Notes: generated by a model from the letters alone, not told the origin. Positions 17,994 to 27,330 are shown, counted from the stretch's first letter. The stretch is DNA of 64,000 nt from Enhydrobacter sp. (GCF_030246845.1 NZ_CP126889.1:2650995-2714994); one strand, 5' to 3'. Numbers and translations are program-made.

Positions 17994-18938
17994 GTGCAGG
18001 CCATCCTCAACGTCGCCGCGCCGATCTTCGCGGTCATCCTTGCCGGCTACCTCGCGGGCCGGTTCCGCTTGCTGGGCGCCGAGGCGACGACCGCGCTCAA
18101 CCGGTTCGTCAGCCTCTTCGCGCTGCCGCTCCTGTTCTTCGGCACCCTGGCGCGCACGCCGGTGGCGACGGTGCTGAACCCTGCGCTTCTCGGCGGCTTC
18201 GGCCTTGCGGTGCTCGCGACCTTCGGCCTCGGCATGCTGTCGACCCGCGTCGCGAGCCGCGGTGGCGGCGGGCTCGCGGCCATGAGCCTCCAGGGCATCG
18301 CCGCGTCGTGGGGCAATGTCGGCTACATGGGCGTGCCGCTTTGTCTCGCCGCCTTCGGCGACGCCGGGTTGCCGCCTGCCATGCTGACGGTGATCGTCAC
18401 CGCCGTCGTGGCGATGGTGCTGGGCGTGATGATGATCGAGCTCGAGGTCGCGGCGGGCCATGGTCCGTTCAAGACCTTCCTGCGTGCGGCCTGGAACGTG
18501 GCGCGCAATCCGCTGCCGCTGTCGATCGCGCTCGGCCTCGCGGTCTCGGCGATCGGGCTCGAGGTTCCCGTGCCGGCCGCGAAGTTCGTCGATCTGCTGG
18601 GCGCCGCGGCCGCCCCGTGCGCGCTCTTCGCCATCGGTCTGTTCCTCGCCGACAAGTCGATCAGGCACGGCCTCCTCGAGGCCGGGCTCGCGACGCTGAT
18701 CAAGCTCCTCCTGCAGCCGCTGCTCGCGGCCGTGCTGCTGTCGCTGTTCGTCGATCTTCATTCCGTGCCCGGAAAGGTGGCGCTCCTGATGGCGGCGCTA
18801 CCGACCGCGGCCAACGCCTTCGTGCTGGCCAAGCAGTTCGACATCTCTATTGAGCAGAACACGGCGGCCGTGTTGTTATCGACGATAGCGTCGGTGTTCA
18901 CGGTCTCGGCCGTGCTGGTCTGGCTTCGAGTCACCTGA
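17994..18938 (+). CDS. AEC family transporter (auxin efflux carrier-like)
   Basis: A 314-residue permease with about ten hydrophobic segments in two halves. It opens with VQAILNVAAPIFAVILAGYLAGR and has the NRFVSLFALPLLFF region and the second-half ALPTAANAFVLAKQF motif, all typical of AEC transporters, which export or import organic acids such as malate or malonate. GTG 17994 aligns with family N-termini; an in-frame TTG at 17946 would add an unlikely polar-cysteine leader. The upstream patch 17925-17985 is unusually AT-rich and probably holds the promoter. mscL follows 18 bp downstream. Confidence 0.85.
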   Translation: MQAILNVAAPIFAVILAGYLAGRFRLLGAEATTALNRFVSLFALPLLFFGTLARTPVATVLNPALLGGFGLAVLATFGLGMLSTRVASRGGGGLAAMSLQGIAASWGNVGYMGVPLCLAAFGDAGLPPAMLTVIVTAVVAMVLGVMMIELEVAAGHGPFKTFLRAAWNVARNPLPLSIALGLAVSAIGLEVPVPAAKFVDLLGAAAAPCALFAIGLFLADKSIRHGLLEAGLATLIKLLLQPLLAAVLLSLFVDLHSVPGKVALLMAALPTAANAFVLAKQFDISIEQNTAAVLLSTIASVFTVSAVLVWLRVT

Positions 18939-18956
18939 CAACAGGGAGATAGGGTC

Positions 18957-19373
18957 ATGCTTCAGGAATTCAAGAAGTTCGCGATGCGCGGCAACGTCGT
19001 CGATCTCGCCATCGGCGTGATCATCGGCGCGGCGTTCGGCAAGATCGTCGGGTCCATGGTCGACGACATCATCATGCCGATCATCGGCTGGATCACGGGC
19101 GGGCTCGACTTCAGCAACTACTTCATCGGCCTCACCTCGGCCTCGAACCAGGCGGCGACCTACGACGCCGCCAAGAAGGCGGGCGCGACGCTGGGCTACG
19201 GCACCTTCATCACCGTGACGGTGAACTTCATCATCATCGCCTGGGTGCTGTTCCTGATCATGCGCGGCATCAACCGCCTGTTCGCCAAGCAGGAGGCGGC
19301 CGCGCCGCCGCCGCCCACCAAGCAGGAAGAACTGCTGACCGAGATCCGCGATCTCCTGAAGGCCCGGGCCTAG
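18957..19373 (+). CDS. mscL: large-conductance mechanosensitive channel MscL
   Basis: A 138-residue MscL, the pentameric inner-membrane emergency valve opened by membrane tension on osmotic downshock. The N-terminal amphipathic helix [18 protein letters not shown] leads into TM1 ([19 protein letters not shown]), followed by [10 protein letters not shown], periplasmic loop, TM2 ([21 protein letters not shown]) and a charged C-terminal helix ([14 protein letters not shown]). GGGAGAT precedes the ATG. Probably co-transcribed with the AEC transporter; it overlaps the convergent aldolase gene by four bases. Confidence 0.97.
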   Translation: MLQEFKKFAMRGNVVDLAIGVIIGAAFGKIVGSMVDDIIMPIIGWITGGLDFSNYFIGLTSASNQAATYDAAKKAGATLGYGTFITVTVNFIIIAWVLFLIMRGINRLFAKQEAAAPPPPTKQEELLTEIRDLLKARA

Positions 19374-20254
19374 GCCGCGCGTCTCTCGGCGAAGACCCGG
19401 TCGAGCCGGCGTGCGAGGGCATCGGAGACGCGCGTCAGCGGCAGGCGGCACTCGGGTGACGCGATCAGGCCCTGCCGCCACAGGCAATACTTGATGGGCA
19501 TCGGATTGGCTTCGGCGAACAGCAAGGGCACGAAGTCGGCGAGCGGCGCCCAGACTTGGCGTGCGCCCGCGACGTCGTTGGCCGCGAAGCGACGTCCGAC
19601 CTCGACGAAGCGCTCGGTCGCGAGATGGCTTGCAGCAAGAACACCGCCGTCGGCACCATTGGCCATCATGGTGAAGTAGAGCGCGTCCTCGCCGGTGAGG
19701 ACCGAGAAGCCCGCCGGCTTGCGCGCCAGAAGATCGAGCGATTGGACGATGCTGCCGGAACTGTCCTTGACGCCGACGATGTTGGCGACCTGCGCCAGCT
19801 CGATCAGCGAATCGTTGGAGAGGTTGACCGCGGTCCGGTAGGGGATGTTGTAGATCATCACCCGCCGGTCGGTCGCGCCGGCGATGGTGCGGAAATGCTG
19901 CACGAGGCCGTCCTGGCCGGGCCGGTTGTAGTAGGGGCAGACCGACAGGATTCCATCGAAGCGCAGATGGCTCAGCCGCTGCAGCGTGCGCGCGACCTTG
20001 TGCGTGGCGTTGCCGCCGATACCGACGAGCACCGGCACCCGTCCTGCCGTCACCGCCAGCGTGCGCTCGATCACCGCCTCGGCCTCGCTTTCGTCGAGCG
20101 TCGGCGATTCACCTGTCGTGCCGAGCGGCAGCAGACCGTCCGCGCCGCAGGCGAGGTAGTGCGACACCAGGCGCTCGTAGCTCGCAAGATCGACCGCGCC
20201 ATCCTTGAACGGCGTCACCAGCGGCACCCACAGGCCGGAAATCTTTGTGTTCAT
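19370..20254 (-). CDS. dihydrodipicolinate synthase family (DapA-like) aldolase
   Basis: A 294-residue class I TIM-barrel aldolase/synthase. Family landmarks are the [11 protein letters not shown] opening, [10 protein letters not shown] pyruvate-binding turn, the catalytic Tyr in MIYNIPYRT and the Schiff-base Lys in VGVKDSSGS. True lysine-pathway DapA is possible, but the divergent LysR neighbour and the presence of such paralogues in many proteobacteria suggest a catabolic relative (sugar-acid or hydroxyproline type). GGGAGATC sits just before the ATG, fixing the start downstream of a longer open frame. Confidence 0.85.
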   Translation of the reverse strand: MNTKISGLWVPLVTPFKDGAVDLASYERLVSHYLACGADGLLPLGTTGESPTLDESEAEAVIERTLAVTAGRVPVLVGIGGNATHKVARTLQRLSHLRFDGILSVCPYYNRPGQDGLVQHFRTIAGATDRRVMIYNIPYRTAVNLSNDSLIELAQVANIVGVKDSSGSIVQSLDLLARKPAGFSVLTGEDALYFTMMANGADGGVLAASHLATERFVEVGRRFAANDVAGARQVWAPLADFVPLLFAEANPMPIKYCLWRQGLIASPECRLPLTRVSDALARRLDRVFAERRAA

Positions 20255-20302
20255 GATCTCCCTCCGATCGCGGACAAGCTTGGCGTGCTTCAATAAATAA
20301 GA

Positions 20303-20322
20303 ATATCGAATATTTTTGATAT
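20303..20322. promoter_or_regulatory. AT-rich inverted repeat between the aldolase and LysR genes
   Basis: ATATC and GATAT arms flank a ten-base AT-rich centre in the 97-bp divergent gap. LysR regulators typically bind such sites to control a divergent target, so this is the likely operator region for both genes. Neighbouring sequence (20290-20350) is AT-rich throughout. Confidence 0.45.
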
Positions 20323-20351
20323 GATTTTTCAAGATTGGTTATGATTTGTTC

Positions 20352-21227
20352 ATGCTTCGCAATCTCGATATCGGGCTGCTGCGCTCCTTCCTGACCGTGA
20401 TCGACTCGGGCGGCGTCACGCATGCCGCGTCGGCGCTGGCTGTCAGCCAGGCCGCGGTGTCCCAGCAGATCAAGCGGCTGGAGGAGGTGCTGGGGCAATG
20501 CCTGTTCGAGCGCGAAGGGCGCCGGCTGGCGCTGGCGCCTGCCGGCGAGCGGCTGATCGCGCAGGCGCGGCGCCTCGTGGCGCAGAGCGACGACCTTCTC
20601 GCTGCCATGCGCGCGCCGCCATGCGAGGGCGAGGTCCGGCTCGGCGTGCCCTACGACATCATCGCCAGCGTCGTGCCACCGATCCTGCGCGGCTTCGCGA
20701 AAGCGCAGCCGCGCGTGCGCGTGAGTCTCGTGTGCGAGGATTCTCAGGTGGTGCGCCACGCGTTGCGATCGGGCGGCGTCGATCTCGCGCTCACGACCGA
20801 GACCGAATGCGGCCGCCACGGCGAGACCATGCGCACCGACCGGCTGGTCTGGGTGGGCGCTGCCGGCGGCGATGCCCATCTCAAGGATCCGCTGCCGGTG
20901 TCGCTCGGTGCGCCGACCTGCGTCTTCCGGCCGGTGGCGATCGAGGCCCTGGGCAAGGCGCGCCGCGACTGGCGGCCGGTCTGTGAGGTGAGCCGACTCG
21001 AGCCCGTCTATGCCGTGCTCGAGGCGGGTCTCGCTGTGGCGCCTCTGCTGCGCTCGACCGTGCCCGACCGGTTCGAGATCCTCGGCCGCGAGGCGAAGCT
21101 TCCGGCCCTGCCTGAATTCCGCATCAATCTCTATGCGCCGCCCGGCCTCGATCCCGCCGCACGCGATCTCGCCGAGCATGTGCGGGCCGCCTTTTCGAGC
21201 CGACGCGGGAAGCTCCACAACAATTGA
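20352..21227 (+). CDS. LysR-type transcriptional regulator
   Basis: A 291-residue LTTR. The N-terminal winged helix-turn-helix covers residues 1-65, with the recognition region THAASALAVSQAAVSQQIKRLE and the FEREGRRLALAPAGERL wing. A periplasmic-binding-protein-like effector domain follows (GEVRLGVPYDI onward). It is transcribed away from the DapA-like gene across 97 bp, the classic arrangement for an LTTR controlling its neighbour and itself. The effector is unknown. ATG 20352 is preferred to a TTG two codons upstream. Confidence 0.93.
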   Translation: MLRNLDIGLLRSFLTVIDSGGVTHAASALAVSQAAVSQQIKRLEEVLGQCLFEREGRRLALAPAGERLIAQARRLVAQSDDLLAAMRAPPCEGEVRLGVPYDIIASVVPPILRGFAKAQPRVRVSLVCEDSQVVRHALRSGGVDLALTTETECGRHGETMRTDRLVWVGAAGGDAHLKDPLPVSLGAPTCVFRPVAIEALGKARRDWRPVCEVSRLEPVYAVLEAGLAVAPLLRSTVPDRFEILGREAKLPALPEFRINLYAPPGLDPAARDLAEHVRAAFSSRRGKLHNN

Positions 21228-21292
21228 TACGATCGGGCGCTGTATGCGCAGCGCCGCGGAACCTATGCTTCGCGCGTGGTTTGGAGGTTTCG

Positions 21293-21466
21293 ATGCGCTT
21301 CCTGCTGCGTTGGTCGATCAAGCTGTCGCTCGCGGGCCTGCTCTACATGGGCGTGACCAGCGGCGCGACAGAGACGCTGGCGGACACGCTCTTCGGCTTC
21401 AAGATGCCGGGGAGCATCCAGCATTCGGCCGATCGCGACATGCAAAGTGGTGCGTTCGGGGAATAG
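21293..21466 (+). CDS. small membrane or exported protein of unknown function
   Basis: A 57-residue protein starting MRFLLRWSIKLSLAGLLYMGV, a short positively charged N-terminus plus one hydrophobic stretch that could be a membrane anchor or a signal peptide. The rest is polar. A clear GGAGG lies eight bases ahead of the ATG and a strong terminator follows, which together support a real, separately terminated small gene. No family recognised. Confidence 0.6.
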   Translation: MRFLLRWSIKLSLAGLLYMGVTSGATETLADTLFGFKMPGSIQHSADRDMQSGAFGE

Positions 21467-21487
21467 GAGATAGCTCGAGGGGGCGTC

Positions 21488-21536
21488 GGGCCCGGCGGAC
21501 GGTCTTCGGACCATCCGCCGGGCCCGTTCTTTTTTG
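21488..21536 (+). terminator. rho-independent terminator
   Basis: GGGCCCGGCGGACGGTC pairs with GACCATCCGCCGGGCCC around a TTCG tetraloop with one mismatch, then TTCTTTTTT. It closes the small gene just upstream and separates it from the CYTH-CHAD gene. Confidence 0.9.
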
Positions 21537-21558
21537 GAGATCGTGCGAAGAAACTCGC

Positions 21559-23088
21559 ATGGCCGAGGCGCGTTCCCACTTCATGGAGACCGAGCTCAGG
21601 TTCGCCCTTTCACCCCACGCACGGCGTATCATCGAGCGATATGTGGCCTTGCATGAGGAGGCTGCGAGCCCTGCCGCCAGCCGGGCCGAGCGCACGACCT
21701 ATTACGATACCGCCGACCTCGCGCTACGGCAGGCGGGCCTCGATTTGACAATAAGACATCGTGCCGATGGTGCCGGGAAGTATGTGCAAACCGTCGAGAC
21801 AGGCGAGGACGGTTCGAGCCTGCATCACCAGAAGTGGGAATGGTCGATTGCCGATGCCGCTCCGGATCGAGCGTGCCTGGAAGAGGTTCCCGGCCTTTTG
21901 TCGGTCTTGAAGAACGGCGACGATCTGCGGCCGCTCTTCCATGCCGACGTGCAGCGCTGCCGTCGGCTCCTGCACCCCGATGGCGGCAATGTCGAGCTCA
22001 CACTGGATCAGGGAGTGGTCGTCGCCGAGCGACAGAGCGAACCGTTGAGCGAGCTCGCGCTCCAACTGAAGCAGGGATCGGAGGAGAGCCTCCTGCATCT
22101 CGGCCTCGACCTCGTGCAGGCGGCGCCGCTGTCGCTGCAGATCGAGAGCACGGCCGGCCATGGCTACCGGCTGTGTAACAGCCACGGGTTGCGCGCTCAT
22201 AAAGCCGTGCCCGTCGCGGTCGATCGGCATGCTTCGGTGGATGATGGCTTCACGCGACTCGCCGGCTCCGTTCTGGCGCATCTGCTTGCCAATCAGCCGG
22301 CGGCGCTGCGCGGCGAGCAGACGGAAGGCGTGCATCAAATGCGAGTCGCCATCCGGCGCCTGCGCTCGCTGCTGGTCCTGTTCGCGCCACTCGTCGAGGA
22401 GTACGGCCGTCGTCGCTTCACCGGCGAGCTGCGTCGCCTCGGCGATTGCCTGGGGCTCGCGCGCGACTGGGATGTCCTTGCGAGCGAGACCTTGCCGCAG
22501 GCAGAGGCCGATGGCGTCGATCGGGGCTGGATCGAGCCATTGCGCATCGCGGCCGATGGGCAGCGGCACGCCGCCCATCAGGCGGCCAAGAAGGCAATCG
22601 GCGAGCCCGAGTTCGCGCGTTTCGTGCTGGCCTTTCGCCTCTGGAGCGGCGGCCCGGCGGTCGCGCTGGCGCCGCATGATCGGAATTTGCCGCTTCGCCA
22701 GTTGGCCCCGCATCTGCTCGACCGTTTGGAGGACAAGGTGGCCAAGCGGCTCGACCGCAGCGATGCCGACGATCCGGCCAGCCTCCATGCCTTGCGCAAG
22801 AGCACAAAGAAGCTGCGCTACGGCATCGAATATCTCGATGCCCTGCTCGGATCGAAGGCCTCTCGCTACGTGAAGCGCTGCAATGTCCTGCAGAGGAAGC
22901 TCGGCGCCCTGAACGATCTCGAGACGGCGCAGCGTCGGCTCGTGGGACTTGCCGGCGATGGCCGCCTCGACCTCGTCCCGGCGACGGGGGCGCTGATCAA
23001 CTGGGTCGAGGCGAGGCGGCCGAAGCTCCTCGAGAAGGCGCTCAAGGCGCGCGCGGCGTACTGCCGGGAAGATCCGTTCTGGCGCTGA
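21559..23088 (+). CDS. CYTH and CHAD domain protein
   Basis: A 509-residue two-domain protein. The CYTH triphosphate-tunnel domain (about residues 8-210) begins METELRFAL, retaining the EXEXK-like acidic start as E-T-E-L-R, and includes YYDTADLAL and a paired basic/acidic strand set. The CHAD domain (about 230-505) has the histidine-rich helices HQMRVAIRRLRSLL and HALRKSTKKLRYGIEYL that bind polyphosphate. Such fusions hydrolyse or bind triphosphates/polyphosphate in the cytosol. The replacement of the final Lys of EXEXK by Arg is notable. A second Met at 21583 is an alternative start. Confidence 0.9.
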   Translation: MAEARSHFMETELRFALSPHARRIIERYVALHEEAASPAASRAERTTYYDTADLALRQAGLDLTIRHRADGAGKYVQTVETGEDGSSLHHQKWEWSIADAAPDRACLEEVPGLLSVLKNGDDLRPLFHADVQRCRRLLHPDGGNVELTLDQGVVVAERQSEPLSELALQLKQGSEESLLHLGLDLVQAAPLSLQIESTAGHGYRLCNSHGLRAHKAVPVAVDRHASVDDGFTRLAGSVLAHLLANQPAALRGEQTEGVHQMRVAIRRLRSLLVLFAPLVEEYGRRRFTGELRRLGDCLGLARDWDVLASETLPQAEADGVDRGWIEPLRIAADGQRHAAHQAAKKAIGEPEFARFVLAFRLWSGGPAVALAPHDRNLPLRQLAPHLLDRLEDKVAKRLDRSDADDPASLHALRKSTKKLRYGIEYLDALLGSKASRYVKRCNVLQRKLGALNDLETAQRRLVGLAGDGRLDLVPATGALINWVEARRPKLLEKALKARAAYCREDPFWR

Positions 23089-23224
23089 GCGGTTGGGGAG
23101 CGGCGCGGTCGGCGATCAGGAAGGACGGCGCGGTCAGCAAGATCCGCTCGATCGCCCGCGCGACCAGGTCGACGGCGGCGAGGCCCAGACCCAACCACAG
23201 CGCGGCGACGCCGATCTTGCGCAC
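23042..23224 (-). CDS. possible small membrane protein
   Basis: A 60-residue frame from a GTG at 23224 with GGGAGGA five bases upstream. It has one hydrophobic helix (IGVAALWLGLGLAAVDLVARA) after a basic start. It overlaps the end of the CYTH-CHAD gene by 47 bp on the opposite strand. The good ribosome site and clean membrane segment support it; the overlap and lack of a known family weaken it. Confidence 0.45.
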   Translation of the reverse strand: MRKIGVAALWLGLGLAAVDLVARAIERILLTAPSFLIADRAAPQPLSARTDLPGSTPRAP

Positions 23225-23336
23225 GACATCCTCCCTGTCGTCGCCTGTCACGGTACGCTCCGGGTCGGGGATGCGGCGTGTGGCCAATCGAGGGCCGGTC
23301 GCCACGCGTTGTGATCAATCCGGGGCGGTCGGCGGC

Positions 23337-24431
23337 TTACCGGGGCGGCAGCAGGCGCTTCGCCTGCATCTCGGCGAAAGCCTTGGCGAACATGGCCTCG
23401 GTATCGATGACGTCGTGGAAGCCCGCCTGCATGAGCTTGATCGTCGAGACGAGGGCCGGCGGACCGGGCTCGGTGCGGCCGTGGCCCATGGTGTAGTCGG
23501 CGTATTCGAACGACAGGCCGACGAATTCCTTCAGCGAGCCCGACCGCAGGCCGTGGGTCTTGCGGATCTCCGTCCACTCGGCTTCGCGGGGACGGATCTG
23601 CCGGTCGAGCGACAGCGGCACGTGGTTGCCGCCGGCGAAACCCAGCGCCTCGGCGATCGCCGGCCACACATTCGGCCAGACGAAGACGTCGCCGTTGGTG
23701 ACATTGAAGATCTCGTTGCGCGCCGCCGCTGCTTCCCCTGACCAGGCGATGCAGCGCGCCAGAAGATCGGCGTCGACGGCCTGAGCCACGCGGCCCACGC
23801 CGCCGGGATAGTCGAGCGTCTTCTTTCCTGCGTGGCGCGCCATGGCGGCGTAGACCCCGAGGGCCGGGATGACGTTCATGGCGCTGCCGACGGAATCGCC
23901 CACGATCAGGACGGGCCGCAGGATCGACCAGCTCCAGCCCTGGCCCTGCTGGCGCCCGCGGATGTAGCGCTCCTGGTTCCAGTAGAAGTTCGGCTGCTCG
24001 TGCATCTCCGAACGGTTCTCGCGCGCCGGCACGAGCATGGGACGCACGTGGACGCCATAGGCCTTGGTTCCCTGCAGCAGCGCGACATGCCGCAAGGCGG
24101 ATGTTGCGCGTTCGAGGACACCGAAGAGATTGCGCAGCATCCGGTCGTTGGTCCGGATTTGCTCGTCCTCACGCCAGCCGGCCACCAGCCCCGGCCGTTC
24201 ATGGAGTGCGGCATAGACGAGATGCGTAACGCCGGCAAAGTACGGGGCAAGCGCGGCACAGGCGGCCTCGTCGCCGAGGTCGAGCGGCAGCCAGCGTGCG
24301 CCGAACGACTCGTCCGGCCTGCGGCGCGACAGGGCGATCACCTCGCACTTCTCGTCTCGCGCGAAGTGCTTCATGGCGGCGTAGCCGACGAGGCCGGTGG
24401 CGCCGGCGACCAGGACTTTCTTGGCGGGCAT
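23337..24431 (-). CDS. PRISE-type SDR (progesterone 5-beta-reductase/iridoid synthase-like)
   Basis: A 364-residue atypical extended SDR. The NADPH-binding GATGLVG is at residues 10-16. The two catalytic features of the PRISE family are present: Lys in LQGTKAYGVH and Tyr in NFYWNQERY, replacing the usual YxxxK. PRISE enzymes reduce activated C=C bonds of enones with NADPH. Substrate unknown; bacterial members are widespread. It is transcribed alone, 84 bp from the MHS permease on the same strand. Confidence 0.88.
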   Translation of the reverse strand: MPAKKVLVAGATGLVGYAAMKHFARDEKCEVIALSRRRPDESFGARWLPLDLGDEAACAALAPYFAGVTHLVYAALHERPGLVAGWREDEQIRTNDRMLRNLFGVLERATSALRHVALLQGTKAYGVHVRPMLVPARENRSEMHEQPNFYWNQERYIRGRQQGQGWSWSILRPVLIVGDSVGSAMNVIPALGVYAAMARHAGKKTLDYPGGVGRVAQAVDADLLARCIAWSGEAAAARNEIFNVTNGDVFVWPNVWPAIAEALGFAGGNHVPLSLDRQIRPREAEWTEIRKTHGLRSGSLKEFVGLSFEYADYTMGHGRTEPGPPALVSTIKLMQAGFHDVIDTEAMFAKAFAEMQAKRLLPPR

Positions 24432-24515
24432 GACGCAGATCGTAGCGCACGGTCGGCGCGCTCGTCGTCAGAATCGATCCTCACCCGGCCGGCCTGCGAA
24501 AGCCGCCCGTTTTCG

Positions 24516-25847
24516 TCACTGCGTGCCGTCGTACTCGGCGGAGATGTCCTGGCCGGTGTAGTCCGGCATCAGCGCCGCGGAGATCAGGCTGACGACGGCG
24601 CAGGCCGCGATATAGATCGCGATGGCGTAGCCCGATTGGTAGGCGGCGAACAAGGCGGTCGCGATCAGGGGAGCCGGGCCGCCGGCGATGATCGAGGCGA
24701 GCTGGTAGCCCAGCGATGCGCCGCTGTAGCGCAGCCGCGGCGTGAAGGCCTCGGCGATCAGCGCGGCCTGCGGACCGTACATCATGTCGTGCGGGATCAG
24801 CGACAGCACGATGGCGATGAACACCGCCGACGGGTAGGCCGTGTCGATCATGCCGAAATAGAGGAAGCCGAACAGGCCGGTCACCGCGGCACCGATCAGG
24901 TACATCTTGCGCCGGCCGATGCGGTCGGAGATATGGCCCGAAAGCGGAATGGTCACGAACGACAGCACCGAGGCGCACAGCACGGCGGTGAGGACGAAGT
25001 CGCGCGACATGTTGAGCGTGCGGGTCGCGTAGGCGAAGACGAAGGCGGTGAAGATGTAGAACGGCGCCTGCTCCGCCATACGCAGCAGCGCCGACAGGAG
25101 GATCTCGCGCGGCTGCCGGCGGATCACCTCGGCGATCGGCGCCTTCTCGATCTTGCGTTCGGACATCAGCTTCTGGAACACCGGCGTCTCGAGAATGCCG
25201 AGCCGAACCCACAGGCCGACCCCCACCAGGATGATCGACAGCAGGAAGGGAATGCGCCAGCCCCAGCTCAGGAAATTGTCGCCGGCCCAGGCGCTGAAGG
25301 CGAGGATCACGAGGTTGGAGAGGAACAGTCCGGCGGGGACACCGAACTGCGGCCACGAGGCCACCAGTCCGCGATTGCCGTGGCCGCGTGCCCACTCCAT
25401 CGAGATCAGCACCGAGCCGCCCCATTCGCCGCCGACGCCGATGCCCTGGATCACGCGAAGGATGGTCAGGATGACGGCACCCCAGATGCCGATCGAGTCG
25501 TAGGTCGGCACCAGCGCGATGGCGAAGGTGGCGAGACCCATGCACATCAGGGTCGCGATCAGCGTCGCCTTGCGCCCGATGCGATCGCCGTAGTGGCCGA
25601 AGATAGCGGCGCCGATCGGCCGGCCGACGAAGCCCACGAAATAGGTGCCGAAGGCCGCGAGCGTCGCCGTCAGCGGATCCTCGTTGGGAAAGAAGAGCTT
25701 GCCGAAGACGAGACCAGCGGCGGTGCCGTAGATGAAGAAGTCGTACCACTCGATGGTCGTGCCGACCGTGGCGGCGATCACGGCCTTGCGCAGCTGCGCG
25801 CCGTGCTCAGCTTCGGGAAGCCTGCCGAACCCTTCCGCAGTCACCAT
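24516..25847 (-). CDS. MFS transporter, metabolite:H+ symporter (MHS) family
   Basis: A 443-residue permease with twelve predicted membrane helices. It opens with TVGTTIEWYDFFIYGTAAG, has the MFS loop 2-3 signature GHYGDRIGRK and the helix-4 motif RVIQGIGVGGEWGG, all diagnostic of MHS members such as ProP, ShiA and KgtP, which import organic acids, shikimate or osmolytes with protons. The particular substrate is not readable. Located in the inner membrane. Possibly co-transcribed with the downstream PRISE reductase. Confidence 0.92.
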   Translation of the reverse strand: MVTAEGFGRLPEAEHGAQLRKAVIAATVGTTIEWYDFFIYGTAAGLVFGKLFFPNEDPLTATLAAFGTYFVGFVGRPIGAAIFGHYGDRIGRKATLIATLMCMGLATFAIALVPTYDSIGIWGAVILTILRVIQGIGVGGEWGGSVLISMEWARGHGNRGLVASWPQFGVPAGLFLSNLVILAFSAWAGDNFLSWGWRIPFLLSIILVGVGLWVRLGILETPVFQKLMSERKIEKAPIAEVIRRQPREILLSALLRMAEQAPFYIFTAFVFAYATRTLNMSRDFVLTAVLCASVLSFVTIPLSGHISDRIGRRKMYLIGAAVTGLFGFLYFGMIDTAYPSAVFIAIVLSLIPHDMMYGPQAALIAEAFTPRLRYSGASLGYQLASIIAGGPAPLIATALFAAYQSGYAIAIYIAACAVVSLISAALMPDYTGQDISAEYDGTQ

Positions 25848-25913
25848 CGCGCTGCCTCCGTGGCCTCGTGAAACCCGTAACGCAGATGCGCCGACGAGGT
25901 TCCCTGTCGGCGC

Positions 25914-26366
25914 TCAGAGCCGCAAGGTGATTGTGCGGGCGGAGCTTCGGACCGGCCGGAAGCCCAGCCGTTCGTAGAGGAGGCGGGCGCGATTGTTCTT
26001 CATCACATCGAGCGTGAAGTCCTTGGCCTTGCGCCGGGCGCGATCGCTCATCCAGGTCAGGAAGGCAGTGCCAAGGCCCTGGTTGCGCTTCTCCGGCCTC
26101 AGATAGAGGTGGCCGAGATGGATGGCGAAGCGCGTTTCGCTGACATGCAGCCAGCCGGCGTCGCTGCCCTCGCTCACCAGCACTGAAGCGCCCTCGTCGG
26201 CGAGCGCTTCCCGGACGTGGCGCTGCTGGAGGGCATCGTCCCAAGCGAAGACGCCCACGCTCAGCGGTTGCAGCGCCTCGCGATAGAGGCCCCAGCAGAA
26301 ATCGAAGTCGTTGCCGCGCACCCGGCGGAAATCGAAGGGCGGTGTGCTCGTCGCGTCTGGGGCCAT
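25914..26366 (-). CDS. GNAT-family N-acetyltransferase
   Basis: A 150-residue acetyltransferase with the motif A segment HLYLRPEKRNQGLGTAFL and the motif B-like helix NNRARLLYERLGFRPV that follows it, the usual GNAT order. Start at 26366 (MAPDATS) is chosen because the longer frame adds only a low-complexity basic leader. Substrate unknown. Its 5' side faces the small secreted gene on the same strand. Confidence 0.85.
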   Translation of the reverse strand: MAPDATSTPPFDFRRVRGNDFDFCWGLYREALQPLSVGVFAWDDALQQRHVREALADEGASVLVSEGSDAGWLHVSETRFAIHLGHLYLRPEKRNQGLGTAFLTWMSDRARRKAKDFTLDVMKNNRARLLYERLGFRPVRSSARTITLRL

Positions 26367-26426
26367 CGCAGCCAGCCTATCCTCCCGCCGCGGCAAGGCC
26401 AATCCTCCATCCCTTCGGGGGAGGGA

Positions 26427-26738
26427 TCAGTGGATCAGGGGCTCCTTGTCGCGATCGATATCCTTCTGCGCCGGCGGAGGGAGAGCCGGATCGAATCTTC
26501 TGTCACGATCCCTGATGTTGGGATTGTCGCGCGTGCCCGGCACCTCGGCCTGGTTGGGATCACGGGTGTTCGGCTCGGCCGGTCGGATCACGCCATGGCG
26601 GTCCATAGGCAGGGCATTGTCCTGGCCGGGCCGGGTTGTGCCGGTACCGGGAGTCCGGTCATTGTCGCCGGCAAAGGCGAGCGTACCGAGGCCGGCGAGG
26701 GCGAGACCGGCAATGGCAGGCAACAGAATGATGCGCAT
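26427..26738 (-). CDS. small secreted Asp/Arg/Pro-rich protein
   Basis: A 103-residue exported protein: signal peptide residues 1-23 (LLPAIAGLALAGLGTLAFA-G) followed by a charged, Pro/Asn-rich, probably disordered tail with repeated RDxN/PN elements. A GAAGGAAG ribosome site precedes the ATG. No family recognised and no role inferred. Confidence 0.7.
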   Translation of the reverse strand: MRIILLPAIAGLALAGLGTLAFAGDNDRTPGTGTTRPGQDNALPMDRHGVIRPAEPNTRDPNQAEVPGTRDNPNIRDRDRRFDPALPPPAQKDIDRDKEPLIH

Positions 26739-26829
26739 CGTCGCTTCCTTCGATCGTTGGCGTCGGAGAACAACGCCTCGTCAGGGGCTGCCGATGCGGT
26801 CGGCGATCTGTGAGGGAATGCGGCGCCCG

Positions 26830-27159
26830 TTAGGCGCACAGCCGTCCGAAGCACCGACGCAGCGCGGCAATCGACATGGCCTGCCGTCGAGGTGCCTGTC
26901 GCGGCGATGCGGAAGGTGGGGTGCGGACGGAGTCGACGAGGGCGCAAGCCAGCTCGAACTCTTTCATCGCCGCCGCCCCCAGTGCGCTCAGCAGGCTCTC
27001 GGCCTCCCAAGCCTCCGGTTCACGGCCCCTGCGGTCCAGCCGAACGAGCTCGCGCTCGAAACGGTCCTCGAAGGCGGCCCGTCGCGGCGTTCCCGCCATC
27101 GTTGCCTCACCGGCGTCAGTCGGAAATAATTCGCTCGTCTCGAGAATATCGGCATTCAT
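26830..27159 (-). CDS. hypothetical protein
   Basis: A 109-residue soluble protein, alpha-helical in character. It has a charged central region (AFEDRFERELVRLDRRG) and an Ala/Leu-rich helix (EAESLLSALGAAAMKEFELACALVDS), then a basic C-terminal tail. ATG at 27159 is the likelier of two starts. No recognised domain; weak support beyond codon use and lack of competing frames. Confidence 0.5.
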   Translation of the reverse strand: MNADILETSELFPTDAGEATMAGTPRRAAFEDRFERELVRLDRRGREPEAWEAESLLSALGAAAMKEFELACALVDSVRTPPSASPRQAPRRQAMSIAALRRCFGRLCA

Positions 27160-27330
27160 GACAGTATCTGCTCGGCAAATATCCAATTCGTCACCGATAA
27201 CGGCATACGGTCAGGCCGGTTGCGGCCGCGACGACTCGTCTCGATGGGCAACGGCCGGTCCTGCGATTTGGGCAGGATGTCGCGCCCCGGGATGCCGGCT
27301 GGGTTTTGCCCGTAGTCTCTCCATGACCAT

